This document shows, piece by piece, positions 15,695 through 24,940 of a DNA stretch of 64,000 nucleotides (its first letter is position 1; every line of letters starts with the position of its first letter). A model generated the notes under the pieces. That model saw only the letters and a list, made by a program, of their open reading frames with translations. It did no database searches and was not told the DNA's origin. Source of the DNA: an uncultured Gammaproteobacteria bacterium (GTDB lineage Bacteria > Pseudomonadota > Gammaproteobacteria > Pseudomonadales > Pseudohongiellaceae); NCBI GenBank assembly GCA_903837345.1, contig CAILUG010000060.1, forward strand, positions 1 to 64,000, written 5' to 3'. The position numbers were made by a program, and so were the translations under genes.

Positions 15695-17602
15695 CTACTT
15701 TATCGCCGGCCCGGTCGCCCCGTCGAACTCGACGCTCTTCAGCGCCTGCAACTCACCTTCACTGGCCACACCTTCGGCAATCACCAGCATGCCTATGCTG
15801 TGGGCAATGTGTGTGAGACCTTTCAGGAAAGTCTGGTTGCCCGGGTTGTTGTGCAAGTCGCGCACAAAGCTGGCATCGACTTTCAGATAATCGAGCCCGA
15901 GATCATGGAAACGGCCGATCTGGCTGAACTGGCGCCCGAAATGCTCTATACCGATGCGACTGCCACCGGCTTTCACTGCCAGCACCAGCGTCTTGAAGGC
16001 CTCGAGATGGCGCAGGGCACTGGCTTCGGCAACTTCGATCCACAGCCGCCTGGCTGCTGCACCATGTTGCCTGAGCAATTCCAGCAGACGCGGCAGGAAC
16101 ACGGCATTCTCCAGCGAGCTGCCTGACAGGTTGATGGCCAGCCCCCCCAGCGTTGAATTTTTGCCAAGCTCGGTCAGTCCCAGCTCTATTGCGCAAAGAT
16201 CAAGTTGCGCCGTGAGTTTGAGTCGTTCAGCCATCGGCAGGAACTGACCGGCTGGCAGCCATTCACTTTGCTCGTTCAATTTCAGTCGCAACGGACATTC
16301 ACTGTGAATGAGTCCGCCGGCAAGATTGGCGACCGGGAACGAGATGAGTTTCACCCGACGATGGTCGAGCGCATTTTTCATCAGCCGTGACCATTCTTCA
16401 GCACTGCGGGGTGCATCGCTGGCAGCCATGGTTGCTTCGCGGATGCCGTTGGTGCCATCTGCTTCCGCAGCCGCCAATGCTGCATCGACTTGCGCCAGCA
16501 CTGCTCCCAGTTCGAGTCCTGGCGGGAACATGCCAAAGCCCAGCCATACGGATGGGCCATTTTCGACAAATGCCGCTGTTTCCTCGATCAATCCCGTCAG
16601 CAGTTGCCCGGCCAGCTCGCGTGCGTTGGTCTTGCCGGGCAGCAGGATTGCGAAATCGGCTCCATTGAGTCGTGCCGCAGTACCATCACCGTGCGTCTCG
16701 ACACAACTGGCCGCTATCGTACCGACCCGTTGCAGCAGATCATCGGTGGCAGCGCGCCCGAGCCGGTGGTTGATGCCCACCAGATCCGCCACGCGAATGA
16801 TCAGCAATGTACCGCCGGTGGAGTCTTCCCGTTCCAGCGCCTCATGCAGACGTCCCATGAAAAAGCTGCGGTTTGCCAGGCCGGTAAGTTGATCGCAGTT
16901 GGCCTCACGCCGTACTGTTTCCAGTTGCCTGGCTTCTTCTTCAAACATGGCCTTGAGACGTCCGACCATCGCGTTCATCGCCTTGCCCAATTGCTGCAGC
17001 TCGGGTACACGCGGTTCTGCGATGGTGACAAAGCGGCGATCGGTGATGGCCTGGGCCTGGTCTATCACCGTTTGCAGCGGTTTGCGCAGCCGGCGCAAAA
17101 TCAGATTGCCGAGGAAGCCGCCAACCACTCCGGCAATCAGCTCGGCCAGTGCCATTTCGACCACACTGTGCCAGAGGGCCGCATACGCAAAACTGCTGTT
17201 GCTCTTGAGAATAATGGTGCCGAATTGGGTCCAGCCACTGCTGATTTGTGCCTTGCCTGGCATGGCTTCAATCGGCAGCAGTTGCATGAACCAGTCGGGA
17301 ACCGCAGCCACCTCGATGGCGCCACTGCGCGTGATCATCGTATTGCCATCCGGATTCAACACACTGATGGATTCGTAATGCCCACTGTCGAACAGCGCAG
17401 AAACAGCCAGCTCCACCACCACCGCATCCGGCTTCTGCTGACTGAGTGACAGTGCCAGCGCAGCAGCATTGTCGGCATTTTTCATCGTCAGTTGCGCCTC
17501 CAGATAGGAGCGCGCCGACAATGTTGAGGCCAGCAGACTGCCGACCAGTGCCAGCAGCGTACTGATGATGATGGCAAGCCATAGTTGGCGGTACATCGAC
17601 AT
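15695..17602 (-). CDS. lapD: LapD-like c-di-GMP receptor with degenerate GGDEF and EAL domains
   Basis: 635 residues in LapD order: helix 1 (8-28), periplasmic LapD/MoxY_N domain (about 30-150), helix 2, HAMP (about 170-225), GGDEF domain (CDQLTGLANRSFF near 237) and EAL domain. The GGDEF signature is degraded to NGADF and the EAL signature to ECPLRL, so neither cyclase nor phosphodiesterase activity is expected; YLKVD and EGV remain for fold and ligand binding. In Pseudomonas, LapD binds c-di-GMP and sequesters the protease LapG, keeping LapA-type adhesin on the surface. The gene lies 27 bases after lapG, in the same operon. Confidence 0.88.
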   Translation of the reverse strand: MSMYRQLWLAIIISTLLALVGSLLASTLSARSYLEAQLTMKNADNAAALALSLSQQKPDAVVVELAVSALFDSGHYESISVLNPDGNTMITRSGAIEVAAVPDWFMQLLPIEAMPGKAQISSGWTQFGTIILKSNSSFAYAALWHSVVEMALAELIAGVVGGFLGNLILRRLRKPLQTVIDQAQAITDRRFVTIAEPRVPELQQLGKAMNAMVGRLKAMFEEEARQLETVRREANCDQLTGLANRSFFMGRLHEALEREDSTGGTLLIIRVADLVGINHRLGRAATDDLLQRVGTIAASCVETHGDGTAARLNGADFAILLPGKTNARELAGQLLTGLIEETAAFVENGPSVWLGFGMFPPGLELGAVLAQVDAALAAAEADGTNGIREATMAASDAPRSAEEWSRLMKNALDHRRVKLISFPVANLAGGLIHSECPLRLKLNEQSEWLPAGQFLPMAERLKLTAQLDLCAIELGLTELGKNSTLGGLAINLSGSSLENAVFLPRLLELLRQHGAAARRLWIEVAEASALRHLEAFKTLVLAVKAGGSRIGIEHFGRQFSQIGRFHDLGLDYLKVDASFVRDLHNNPGNQTFLKGLTHIAHSIGMLVIAEGVASEGELQALKSVEFDGATGPAIK

Positions 17603-17629
17603 AGTGTTCTCCGGTCTTGAAAACCTGGT

Positions 17630-18349
17630 TTATTCCAATCCTTCTTTTTGTGCCCGCAGTTGCAAATCCTGCCAGCGCGTCAGTTGACCGCTGCCATTCT
17701 GCCTGGTGGCATCGGCAGCAACCCCGCTCCACACGGCTTCACTGTTGAAACTGAATATCGGCTGCAAATCGCTGCGCTGGGAAGCCGGCTTTATCTGGAT
17801 GTCCAGATTGTCCAGAACCAGCGGCTCGGCAGTGGGGGCGGGATAGTAAGCCAGCACCATATGCGCCTGCACCGACGGACCGGCAGGACCGTTGGTAGTG
17901 GCGCGCACATAGACCAGCCGCAACTTTTCCACCGATATGCCCAACTCCTTGAGTGAATAATATTTGGCAATGGCCATGTCTTCGCAATCACCGCGCCCCT
18001 GCCCGATCAGCTCCATTGGCGTGGCCCAGTAATCGTCTTGCTGCCAGACGGTCAAATCGTCTATGAACAGAAAGTTGTTGTTGAAAAAGTCATTGATTTT
18101 TATGAGCTTTTCCGATTCAGGCAGTGGCACGGCAGCGACCAGAACCTGCTGCCATCTCACCAGCATGGCAACCCTGCCCTGTCCAAAACGCTCTATCAAG
18201 GCCGCCTTCATTCGATAGAAATCGATCCCAAAGGCATAAGGTAGCCAGCCCAACAGTGCCGAAAAACAGCATATCACCAGCAATCCTGCCAACCAGATGC
18301 GGGCCGAGCACGGTTTTGAGCCTTGAAAAGATGTAGGATTGCTCAACAT
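17630..18349 (-). CDS. lapG: LapG-like periplasmic transglutaminase-like cysteine protease
   Basis: 239 residues: one N-terminal membrane/signal segment (17-37) and a bacterial transglutaminase-like cysteine proteinase domain. The family block DDYWATPMELIGQGRGDCED holds catalytic Cys122; His163 (QAHMVLAYY) and Asp180 (PLVLDNLD) complete the triad. Acidic residues around Cys122 fit the known calcium dependence. LapG cleaves the N-terminal region of LapA/BapA-like adhesins, releasing them from the outer membrane, unless held by LapD. The only RTX adhesin sequence in the window is the broken fragment at 24941. Confidence 0.9.
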   Translation of the reverse strand: MLSNPTSFQGSKPCSARIWLAGLLVICCFSALLGWLPYAFGIDFYRMKAALIERFGQGRVAMLVRWQQVLVAAVPLPESEKLIKINDFFNNNFLFIDDLTVWQQDDYWATPMELIGQGRGDCEDMAIAKYYSLKELGISVEKLRLVYVRATTNGPAGPSVQAHMVLAYYPAPTAEPLVLDNLDIQIKPASQRSDLQPIFSFNSEAVWSGVAADATRQNGSGQLTRWQDLQLRAQKEGLE

Positions 18350-18569
18350 TGGATTTATAATTGCATCATTAGTAGAGCTTCGTCACAGTTTTTTGGTGTT
18401 TTCCTTCAAGTAACCCACCAACTGTCGTAATCGATGCAGGAAGCATCAGAATCAGGAAAACTTCCCAATTGACCGGGAACAAGTACTGGAGTCTATTAAC
18501 GGCTCAGAATGGAATTAGTATTAATTGGTTTTGTTCCAGTGGAAATTGACTGCCCGGAGGCAGATCACC

Positions 18570-19448
18570 ATGAAAAAGCAACTTGTATCCGTCGCACTGT
18601 ATACAGCACTTTTGTTGTCCGCATTGCCGGGTGCATACGCACAGATTGCCTCATCAGAAGTGGTGACGCTGATCCAGTCGTTGGTCTCCAATAAAACTCC
18701 TGTCATACAAATTGCACAAACATTGACGGCGCGTGGCATCACCCAGGAACAAGCACTGGAACTGCTCGCCATGAGAACCAATACTGCAACGCCGGAAGAG
18801 GTTATGACTGCACTGGTCAATATGGGCATGCCGGTCGTAGATGCGGCTGCTGTGCTGGCTTCCATGAACAGCACCGACACTGGTGTGGTAAAGACCACTC
18901 TACTGAAAGATCAGGGCATCACTTCTGATCTGGCTACCCGCCTTCTGGTCACCCTTAGTGCCAGTGAAAGCGCCAATGACAGATTGGACAACATGATGAA
19001 GTTGGGTATCCCGCTTTCTGCTGCTGCCGATTATCTCGTAACCCTGACCATCGCTGCCAAGCCTACTGAACTGTTGAATGCCATGACCGGCGGAGGCATG
19101 ACTTTAAATCAGGCTGCCACTGTGCTGGTTGCCAACAATACCCGCATTGGAGCCCCGGAATTGCTGACCACCATGACTGGCAAGGGCATCGACATTGCCA
19201 ATGCCGCACAAATCCTGATCAGCAATAACAGCACGGCTACAGTTGACCAAAGTCGCAATGCGATCATTGCCCAGGGCTTGTCGCCCCTGCAGACTGACAC
19301 CTTGCTGGCCCAGGCGAACACCAATGCGCAACAGGATCTCAACCAGCAGCAGTTGCAGTTACCGGCCAACAACAATAACAATGGCAATAGCAATATTATT
19401 ACCGGAACCTCCGGCGGTGGCGCGGTTGCAGTAAGCAACAGTCAGTAA
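18570..19448 (+). CDS. Secreted protein of about seven 30-residue helical repeats, unknown family
   Basis: ATG 18570 is preceded by GGAGG and gives 292 residues with a signal peptide (1-25, PGAYAQ). From residue 30 to 245 the sequence is built of about seven imperfect repeats of 29-37 residues with pattern xxLLxxMxxxGxxxxxAAxxLxxx, e.g. EVMTALVNMGMPVVDAAAVL, ELLNAMTGGGMTLNQAATVL and ELLTTMTGKGIDIANAAQIL. Each reads as two short helices, suggesting an alpha-solenoid. The C-terminal 45 residues are Gln/Asn/Gly-rich and disordered-looking. It is divergent from lapG and ends in a strong terminator. I do not recognise the family; a scaffold or surface role is conceivable. Confidence 0.75.
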   Translation: MKKQLVSVALYTALLLSALPGAYAQIASSEVVTLIQSLVSNKTPVIQIAQTLTARGITQEQALELLAMRTNTATPEEVMTALVNMGMPVVDAAAVLASMNSTDTGVVKTTLLKDQGITSDLATRLLVTLSASESANDRLDNMMKLGIPLSAAADYLVTLTIAAKPTELLNAMTGGGMTLNQAATVLVANNTRIGAPELLTTMTGKGIDIANAAQILISNNSTATVDQSRNAIIAQGLSPLQTDTLLAQANTNAQQDLNQQQLQLPANNNNNGNSNIITGTSGGGAVAVSNSQ

Positions 19449-19475
19449 CCGCCCCATCAAGGCGGCACGGCAGCA

Positions 19476-19503
19476 AAGGCAGCCTACTGGCTGCCTTTTT
19501 GTT
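19476..19503 (+). terminator. Rho-independent terminator
   Basis: AAGGCAGCC (19476-19484), loop TACT, GGCTGCCTT (19489-19497), then a T-rich tail. It lies 28 bases after the stop of the helical-repeat gene and isolates it from the polysaccharide operon. Confidence 0.9.
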
Positions 19504-19758
19504 TGTTGGTGGACAGCACTCCTTTACCGCCGTAACCCTGTTCGGTCACAGCTGGCTCTTTGCCAAAATCGGGATTTTTGAACAAGAAATCCGGATTTTT
19601 GCCTGTTGGGACTGTTTGAGGAAATATTGCGAACATTTTCCCCCGCTTGGGGACAATACCCGGGAGATTTTCCGTTTGTCCTGAATAGTGGTATTTTAAT
19701 TCCATAAATAGCTGCTGTTTCGGATAGAATCGCCGGGTAGCAGTTTTCTGGGTCCTGA
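19504..19758. other. Intergenic region upstream of the polysaccharide operon
   Basis: Together with the terminator this leaves about 310 bases without a gene. Two close copies of ATCSGGATTTTTG occur at about 19568 and 19588. AT-rich segments before 19740 could hold the operon promoter, but no confident -35/-10 pair could be set. Confidence 0.4.
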
Positions 19759-20889
19759 ATGTCAAGCTCATCTACCTCGCCACTGCGAGTAGCTTGTTTC
19801 ACCGGCACACGTCCGGAATGTCTCAAGCTCGCATCATTGAGCATGGAAGCACGGAAAGACAGGCGTTTCGACGTACAACTTGTGTCGAGCGGTCAACATC
19901 CCCACATGGTGGCAGATACACTTGCCCACCTCGATTTGCCGTTGGCTGCAACTCTGCCCTCAGTGCCGACCGGGTCCCCGTTGTCGCGCTGTGTAACCCA
20001 TCTGCGCCAACACGCGCTGCAGTGGTTGCGGGATACTCGCCCAGACATCGTGCTGGTGCAAGGCGATACTTCCACGGCCTATGCCGGTGCCCTCGCTGCC
20101 AGTGACTGCGGTCTGCCGCTCGCCCATCTGGAAGCAGGCTTGCGTACCACAGACCCCATGCGACCTTTTCCGGAAGAACCCTTCCGGCGCCGCATCACCC
20201 CGCTGGCGCGCTGGCATCTCGCGCCCACTCACGATGCCGCCGCCCATCTGCGCAGCGAGGGAATTGCCGACCACTCCATTCATGTGGTGGGCAACAGCAT
20301 TGCAGATATTTTGCGATTCACACTGGAAAATCCGATTGAGCATGACATTCCCTGGCGCAGTCACGGCAGCCGGCTGCTGGTGATGACCTTGCATCGACGC
20401 GAGAATTATCAGCAGGGCCTGGTCAATGTATGTTCCGTGCTGCTGAAGCTGGCAGAGCTTGAACCCGAACTGTGCATAGTGTGCCCCATGCATCCCAACC
20501 CGCTGGTTCGCACGCGTCTGCAGCATTTGCTGGGCGGGCATCCACGCATACTGATGATTCCTCCGGTACCTTACAGCCGCTTCGTCCCGCTGCTGCAGGA
20601 AGCAGCACTGGTAGTGACCGATTCGGGTGGCATCCAGGAAGAGGCAGCCTATCTCGGAGCACCGGTGTTGGTGACACGGTCAGAAACCGAACGCCCCGAA
20701 GCTGCCCGCAATGGCCTGGTCGAACTCACCGGCACCAATCCCGCCTTGTTGTTGCAAGCCTGTCGTCAACGACTGCGCAGTTTACGTCCGGAACCGTGTG
20801 CCTTTGACGCGGATGCTCCGTTCGGGGATGGCAATACTGCCGCCAGGGTACTGGATACGCTTTGGTCGTCATGGCAAAGCAGTTCGTGA
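19759..20889 (+). CDS. wecB: UDP-N-acetylglucosamine 2-epimerase-like protein
   Basis: 376 residues matching the WecB/MnaA fold: GTRPECLKL at 16-24 (UDP-binding start, usually GTRPEAIK), VQGDTSTAYAGALAA, HLEAGLRT, the PFPEEPFRR loop, LHRREN (catalytic His region) and SGGIQEEAAYLGAPVL near residue 290. The reaction is interconversion of UDP-GlcNAc and UDP-ManNAc in the cytoplasm, feeding surface polysaccharide synthesis. It heads an operon of four overlapping genes. The variant Cys in GTRPEC and the absence of a partner ManNAc dehydrogenase gene (wecC) nearby are slightly unusual. Confidence 0.88.
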   Translation: MSSSSTSPLRVACFTGTRPECLKLASLSMEARKDRRFDVQLVSSGQHPHMVADTLAHLDLPLAATLPSVPTGSPLSRCVTHLRQHALQWLRDTRPDIVLVQGDTSTAYAGALAASDCGLPLAHLEAGLRTTDPMRPFPEEPFRRRITPLARWHLAPTHDAAAHLRSEGIADHSIHVVGNSIADILRFTLENPIEHDIPWRSHGSRLLVMTLHRRENYQQGLVNVCSVLLKLAELEPELCIVCPMHPNPLVRTRLQHLLGGHPRILMIPPVPYSRFVPLLQEAALVVTDSGGIQEEAAYLGAPVLVTRSETERPEAARNGLVELTGTNPALLLQACRQRLRSLRPEPCAFDADAPFGDGNTAARVLDTLWSSWQSSS

Positions 20890-21956
20890 GCAGTCTCGGG
20901 CGCAGGGCTGAAGACAGCTCCACGCGCATCAGGGAGTTTTTGCTGCAAGGCCCTTCACAGCAACACAGTGGTGACCATCGGGGTGCGGTGGCCGGCACAC
21001 TGGATGCCGACGGCTCGGCAGTCTATGTTTATGGCGAAATCACCGGCTACTACCTGCATTGGCTGGCGTCTTTGCCAATGGACCAGGCCACACTATTCTC
21101 GCGTGCAGAGGCCGCACAGGCCTGGCTGCAAGGCTATTTGCACAGCACCAGCATGCCATTGACCAGGGTCTATCTGCATGCAGCGGCAGAGGATTGGCGT
21201 AACCAGGCCTTGTTTGCTTTCGATCTGGCCATGATTGCAGGCGGGCTGGCCAGGGCCAGTTGCAGCAAACTCATTGGTCTGTCTCCAGCAATGGTCACCG
21301 ATCTGCAACACTGGCTGCTTCCCTTCGTTGACGACAGCGGACTCACCGTCTGTCTGCCACGTCAGCAAACATCACAGCTGCCTCAGCGCTGGTCCACCAC
21401 CGGTGGCAGCTTTACAGCCAAAACCGCCAGCCGGATATTGTTGCTGCAGGCAGAAACGGCGCTGCATCCTGCGCTGGTGCAAGCCTGTCGTACCGAGCTG
21501 CAAACACGGGTGTTGCGTGCTGAACAGCATGGTATCGACATGCTGCACCCTACCCTTTATGGTCTGGAAGGATGCATGACCAGTCCGACAGCAGACTTCG
21601 AACGATTGGCGCACTGGTTCGACCAGATCATTGCCTTGCAAGCCGATGACGGCAGTTTGCCGGAATCGCCGGCTTCTGCATCGGTGCGTCGCACCGACAT
21701 CATTGCACAGGCATTACGAGTGGCTGTATTTCTTGAATCAGTGCTGGCTCAACCCGGACGCTATCGGGAGGCCTGCGATGCCTTTGCGCAGGCCCTGCTG
21801 TTACGCGTGCATGAAGATGGCAGTATTGCCTTCAGCACAGACAGCAACAATGAAACCAATGTGTGGTGTGCCATGTTTGCGGAACAGGCTTTGCGACTTT
21901 ATGCAGCGTATGCCCACGCACAACCGCTGCCATTCACTGTGGAAGCGCTGGTATGA
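20871..21956 (+). CDS. Unknown protein of polysaccharide operon, alpha-toroid-like
   Basis: ATG 20871 lies inside the end of wecB (19-base overlap), giving 361 residues without signal peptide or membrane segments. The sequence is helix-rich with repeated Ala/Leu/His/Trp-containing segments, for example VYVYGEITGYYLHWLASL, HPTLYGLEGCMTSP, IALQADDGSLPESP, TDIIAQALRVAVFL and ETNVWCAMFAEQALRLY. This spacing is reminiscent of (alpha/alpha)6-barrel glycan enzymes such as prenyltransferase-like or C5-epimerase-like folds, but no catalytic signature can be named. Its fixed position between the epimerase and the glycosyltransferase implies a role in the same glycan. Confidence 0.7.
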   Translation: MAKQFVSSLGRRAEDSSTRIREFLLQGPSQQHSGDHRGAVAGTLDADGSAVYVYGEITGYYLHWLASLPMDQATLFSRAEAAQAWLQGYLHSTSMPLTRVYLHAAAEDWRNQALFAFDLAMIAGGLARASCSKLIGLSPAMVTDLQHWLLPFVDDSGLTVCLPRQQTSQLPQRWSTTGGSFTAKTASRILLLQAETALHPALVQACRTELQTRVLRAEQHGIDMLHPTLYGLEGCMTSPTADFERLAHWFDQIIALQADDGSLPESPASASVRRTDIIAQALRVAVFLESVLAQPGRYREACDAFAQALLLRVHEDGSIAFSTDSNNETNVWCAMFAEQALRLYAAYAHAQPLPFTVEALV

Positions 21957-24139
21957 CACGCAGGACCTGGCTGCAAAAACTGCGTGCATGGTCCCGCTTC
22001 ATACCCATGTTCATTGCACTCAAACTGGCAGATCGACGCAGCCGTCGTCCACCGTTCCGGCGATCCATGCCCCAGTGGGAACCAGGTGTTTCCGTACTGA
22101 TTCCGGAATGCGGCACTCCTGAATTATTGGGCCTTACCCTGGCGCATGCCGTGGCAGCAGTGGCTGTACTGGAAGAACCGGCTGAAATCATCGTGCTGGT
22201 CAATGGCGCCAGTCCTGTCCTCTACCAGGATCTGCAACACGATTTCCCTTCCGTGATCTGGCACTTCAAACAAGCTGCGCTGGGTTTCAATGGCGCCATC
22301 GAAGCCGGCCTGAAAGCTGTGCGCTATCCCGCCGTCTACCTGCTCAACAGTGACATGCGCATCGAGCGTGATGCGCTGCAGCAATTGCTGCCCTATCGCA
22401 CTACTGCAGCTTTCGCCCTGGGCTCGCAAATATTTTTTGCCGATGCGGGACGTCGCCGTGAAGAAACCGGCTGGGCTGACTATTATGTGCAAGGTACCCG
22501 CACAGTAGTGTTTGAAAAGATGCCGGATGACTCGCCGGTTGCCCGTGCCACCTTCTATGCAAGCGGTGGCTCCTCATTGTTTCGTTCGGATTTGCTGCGG
22601 GAATATGTGCGTGACTCGCGCGGCTTCTCGCCGTTTTATTGGGAAGATGCCGACTGGGGTGTGCGGGCCTGGGAAGAAGGTCTCGAATGTGTGTTTGTGC
22701 CGGCATCGAAGGCAGTGCATGAGCATCGCGGCACCATCAGCCGCCGCTTCAGTGCAGGCGAGATTGCCCGCGTGCTGGATCGCAACGCACTGCAGTTTGA
22801 GCTGCGCCATCATTTCACGGACGTAACCGGCATTCGTTCCATGGGCCATCTGGCCGCGCAAGTGCCTGCCACCCGCAAGGAGCTGGGATCCATCGCCATT
22901 GCAGGCGGCGTGGCAAAAGTGCGCGGCCGCAGTGATGCCAACAAACACAATGGCTTCAATTTTGCCGATATTTACCACAAATACTATTTACCGGGCTGGC
23001 GCCGGCAACTGCCCACAGTGTTGTGGGTAACGCCGTTTGCGATCTATCCCCCGGCCCACGGTGGCGCCAGGCGCATTACCGAGTTGGCCAAACGCTTGGG
23101 CACGCAGGTGAATCTGGTGCTGCTCACCGACGAGATGAGTCACTATCAACAATGTGATCCGCTGGAATTTTCCGCATTCCGCTCCGTGCATCTGTTGCGT
23201 GCCCGCATAGATCTGCCTGACCGCGGCGAGCAGGATCTGGCAACACGCATGCAGGCGCATGCGCCGGCATCCCTGCGTTACCAGCTGCGCTTGCTGCAGC
23301 AGCAATACCAGGCCGATCTGGTGCAGGTGGAATTCATGGAAGCCACCAGACTGGTTGAAGAACGCAGAGGCCACACTCCGTTTGTAGCATCTTTGCATGA
23401 TGTTTATGTGGAGGGTGGCGGCGAGCACGATGCGCTGCAACTGGAGGTGCTGCGACACTATGAGGGCGTGATTGCCTGCTCTGACCAGGATGCAAAGCTG
23501 TTGCCGGGGCTGCCGGTGCACGTGATTGCCAATGGGGCAGTTGAACGCTATGCCCACAGTACTGCCTCGCCTGCCTGCAAAAAAGTACTGTTCATGGGGC
23601 CGTTCCGCTATCAACCCAACTACAAGGGCATCCTGGAATTTCTCGCACGGGTATGGACCAAACTGCTGGCACGCCATCCGGACGCCGAGCTGGTCATTCT
23701 GGGAGGACCTGAATCCGCCGAGCTGCAATTCAGACATCCGTTGTTGCGGCATAGAAGCGTGCATCTGGTGAGTGAGTTTGTTGATCCAGCACCCATGCTG
23801 GAGTCTTGTGCGCTCACCATCAATCCGCAGCAGGAAATCCGTGGTTCCGCGCTCAAAGTGGCGGAATCCCTGCTGGCACGCCGTACTTGTGTCAGCACCG
23901 CGCAGGGTGCGCGCGGTTTTGACCACCTCAATGCCGGCGCGCTGCGAATCTGCGACAGCTGGAATGGCATGCTGGATGAACTGGACTCCTTGCTGGGAAA
24001 CCAACAGCTGCGCCATCAACTCGAACAAAGCAGTGAAGAATTGCGTAACCGGCTGACCTGGGATGGCAAGGCCACGCAACTACTGGCGCTTTACCGCAAT
24101 TTGTTGCCGGCAAAATTCAGCGACAAGAGTGAAGCATGA
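21953..24139 (+). CDS. Fused GT2-GT4 glycosyltransferase
   Basis: ATG 21953 overlaps the preceding stop (ATGA) and gives 728 residues. The N-terminal half is a GT-A family 2 domain: VSVLIPECGTPELLGLTL, NSD metal-binding motif (YLLNSDMRIERD) and FYWEDADWGVRAWEEG. From about residue 340 a GT-B family 4 domain follows: VTPFAIYPPAHGGARRI (N-terminal Gly-rich loop), KVLFMGPFRYQPNYKGILEF, and the donor-binding end INPQQEIRGSALKVAESLLAR. One polypeptide could therefore add two sugars in sequence. No membrane anchor is seen, so it is cytoplasmic or peripheral. Confidence 0.85.
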   Translation: MTRRTWLQKLRAWSRFIPMFIALKLADRRSRRPPFRRSMPQWEPGVSVLIPECGTPELLGLTLAHAVAAVAVLEEPAEIIVLVNGASPVLYQDLQHDFPSVIWHFKQAALGFNGAIEAGLKAVRYPAVYLLNSDMRIERDALQQLLPYRTTAAFALGSQIFFADAGRRREETGWADYYVQGTRTVVFEKMPDDSPVARATFYASGGSSLFRSDLLREYVRDSRGFSPFYWEDADWGVRAWEEGLECVFVPASKAVHEHRGTISRRFSAGEIARVLDRNALQFELRHHFTDVTGIRSMGHLAAQVPATRKELGSIAIAGGVAKVRGRSDANKHNGFNFADIYHKYYLPGWRRQLPTVLWVTPFAIYPPAHGGARRITELAKRLGTQVNLVLLTDEMSHYQQCDPLEFSAFRSVHLLRARIDLPDRGEQDLATRMQAHAPASLRYQLRLLQQQYQADLVQVEFMEATRLVEERRGHTPFVASLHDVYVEGGGEHDALQLEVLRHYEGVIACSDQDAKLLPGLPVHVIANGAVERYAHSTASPACKKVLFMGPFRYQPNYKGILEFLARVWTKLLARHPDAELVILGGPESAELQFRHPLLRHRSVHLVSEFVDPAPMLESCALTINPQQEIRGSALKVAESLLARRTCVSTAQGARGFDHLNAGALRICDSWNGMLDELDSLLGNQQLRHQLEQSSEELRNRLTWDGKATQLLALYRNLLPAKFSDKSEA

Positions 24140-24888
24140 GCCAGGACTCCTACGACCAGATCGCGACGGTCTACAGCACCGACATGGGCCAAAGCATGGC
24201 CTTTGATGATGTGGGTTATTACCGCAAGCTTTGCCTGCATCGCGGTGGACACACACTGGAACTCGGCTGTGGTACCGGCCGCATCCTGCTGCCGTTGCTG
24301 CAAAGTGGTGTCGACATCGCCGGCATCGATGAGTCTGCCGGCATGCTGGCCCAATTGCAGCAAGCAGCCCGGGCACTTGATCTGCATCCAGTGATCAGCA
24401 TCGGCACACTGACCGGTTTCAGCTCACCACCCTGTCATACCTTGCTTGCACCCTATTCTGTCGTCACCTACCTGACTGATGAGCAGCAACTATCGTTGTT
24501 TTTCCGCAATGCCTGGCAAGCCTTGGCAGATGATGGACTCCTGGTCCTGGACACCTTCATCCCCCGCCCTGTCACCAGTTACACGGATTTCCGTCTCGAT
24601 TACCGGCGTCAGCACCAGGATCAGATTCTGCAGCGGGAAAAACGCATCACGGTACTGGGTGACTGCAACCGCATCGAACGGCGTTATACCTTGCTGGATG
24701 CCGCAGGTGCAGAAATCCGTACCTGGACAACAGTGGATGTAATCAGGCCATGGACAGCTGCTGAGCTGACAAATATTGCCGGGAAGCACGGGTTCGGTCT
24801 TGTCACCACCCACGGAAACTTTACCGACAGCCTGGCGGCCGCTGACCAGTTTGTTGTGCTGCATTTCAATAAAAAACCCCCGCAATAG
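24136..24888 (+). CDS. SAM-dependent class I methyltransferase
   Basis: 250 residues, ATG overlapping the previous stop (ATGA). Motif I is LELGCGTGRILLPLL (41-55), the acidic motif II is IAGIDESAGML, and a post-core LLVLDTFIPRP follows. The family transfers methyl groups from S-adenosylmethionine to small molecules. In a glycan operon this suggests methylation of a sugar or capping of the chain, but that is inference from context. The stop codon lies within a GC-rich hairpin that acts as terminator of the opposite gene. Confidence 0.82.
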   Translation: MSQDSYDQIATVYSTDMGQSMAFDDVGYYRKLCLHRGGHTLELGCGTGRILLPLLQSGVDIAGIDESAGMLAQLQQAARALDLHPVISIGTLTGFSSPPCHTLLAPYSVVTYLTDEQQLSLFFRNAWQALADDGLLVLDTFIPRPVTSYTDFRLDYRRQHQDQILQREKRITVLGDCNRIERRYTLLDAAGAEIRTWTTVDVIRPWTAAELTNIAGKHGFGLVTTHGNFTDSLAAADQFVVLHFNKKPPQ

Positions 24889-24896
24889 CGGGGGTT
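24871..24896 (-). terminator. Rho-independent terminator for the RTX fragment (minus strand)
   Basis: Stem AACCCCCGC (24875-24883) and GCGGGGGTT (24888-24896) around loop AATA. On the minus strand it is followed by a run of six T; on the plus strand the tail is weak. It overlaps the last codons of the methyltransferase gene. Confidence 0.85.
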
Positions 24897-24940
24897 CCTG
24901 TTGCAGTTCCCTTCAGCTTTTGGCCGAAGCTTTCCGTTTT

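Noticed and set aside
22988-24079. 363-codon minus-strand frame
   Set aside because: Antisense to the GT4 half of the fused glycosyltransferase, whose motifs are convincing.
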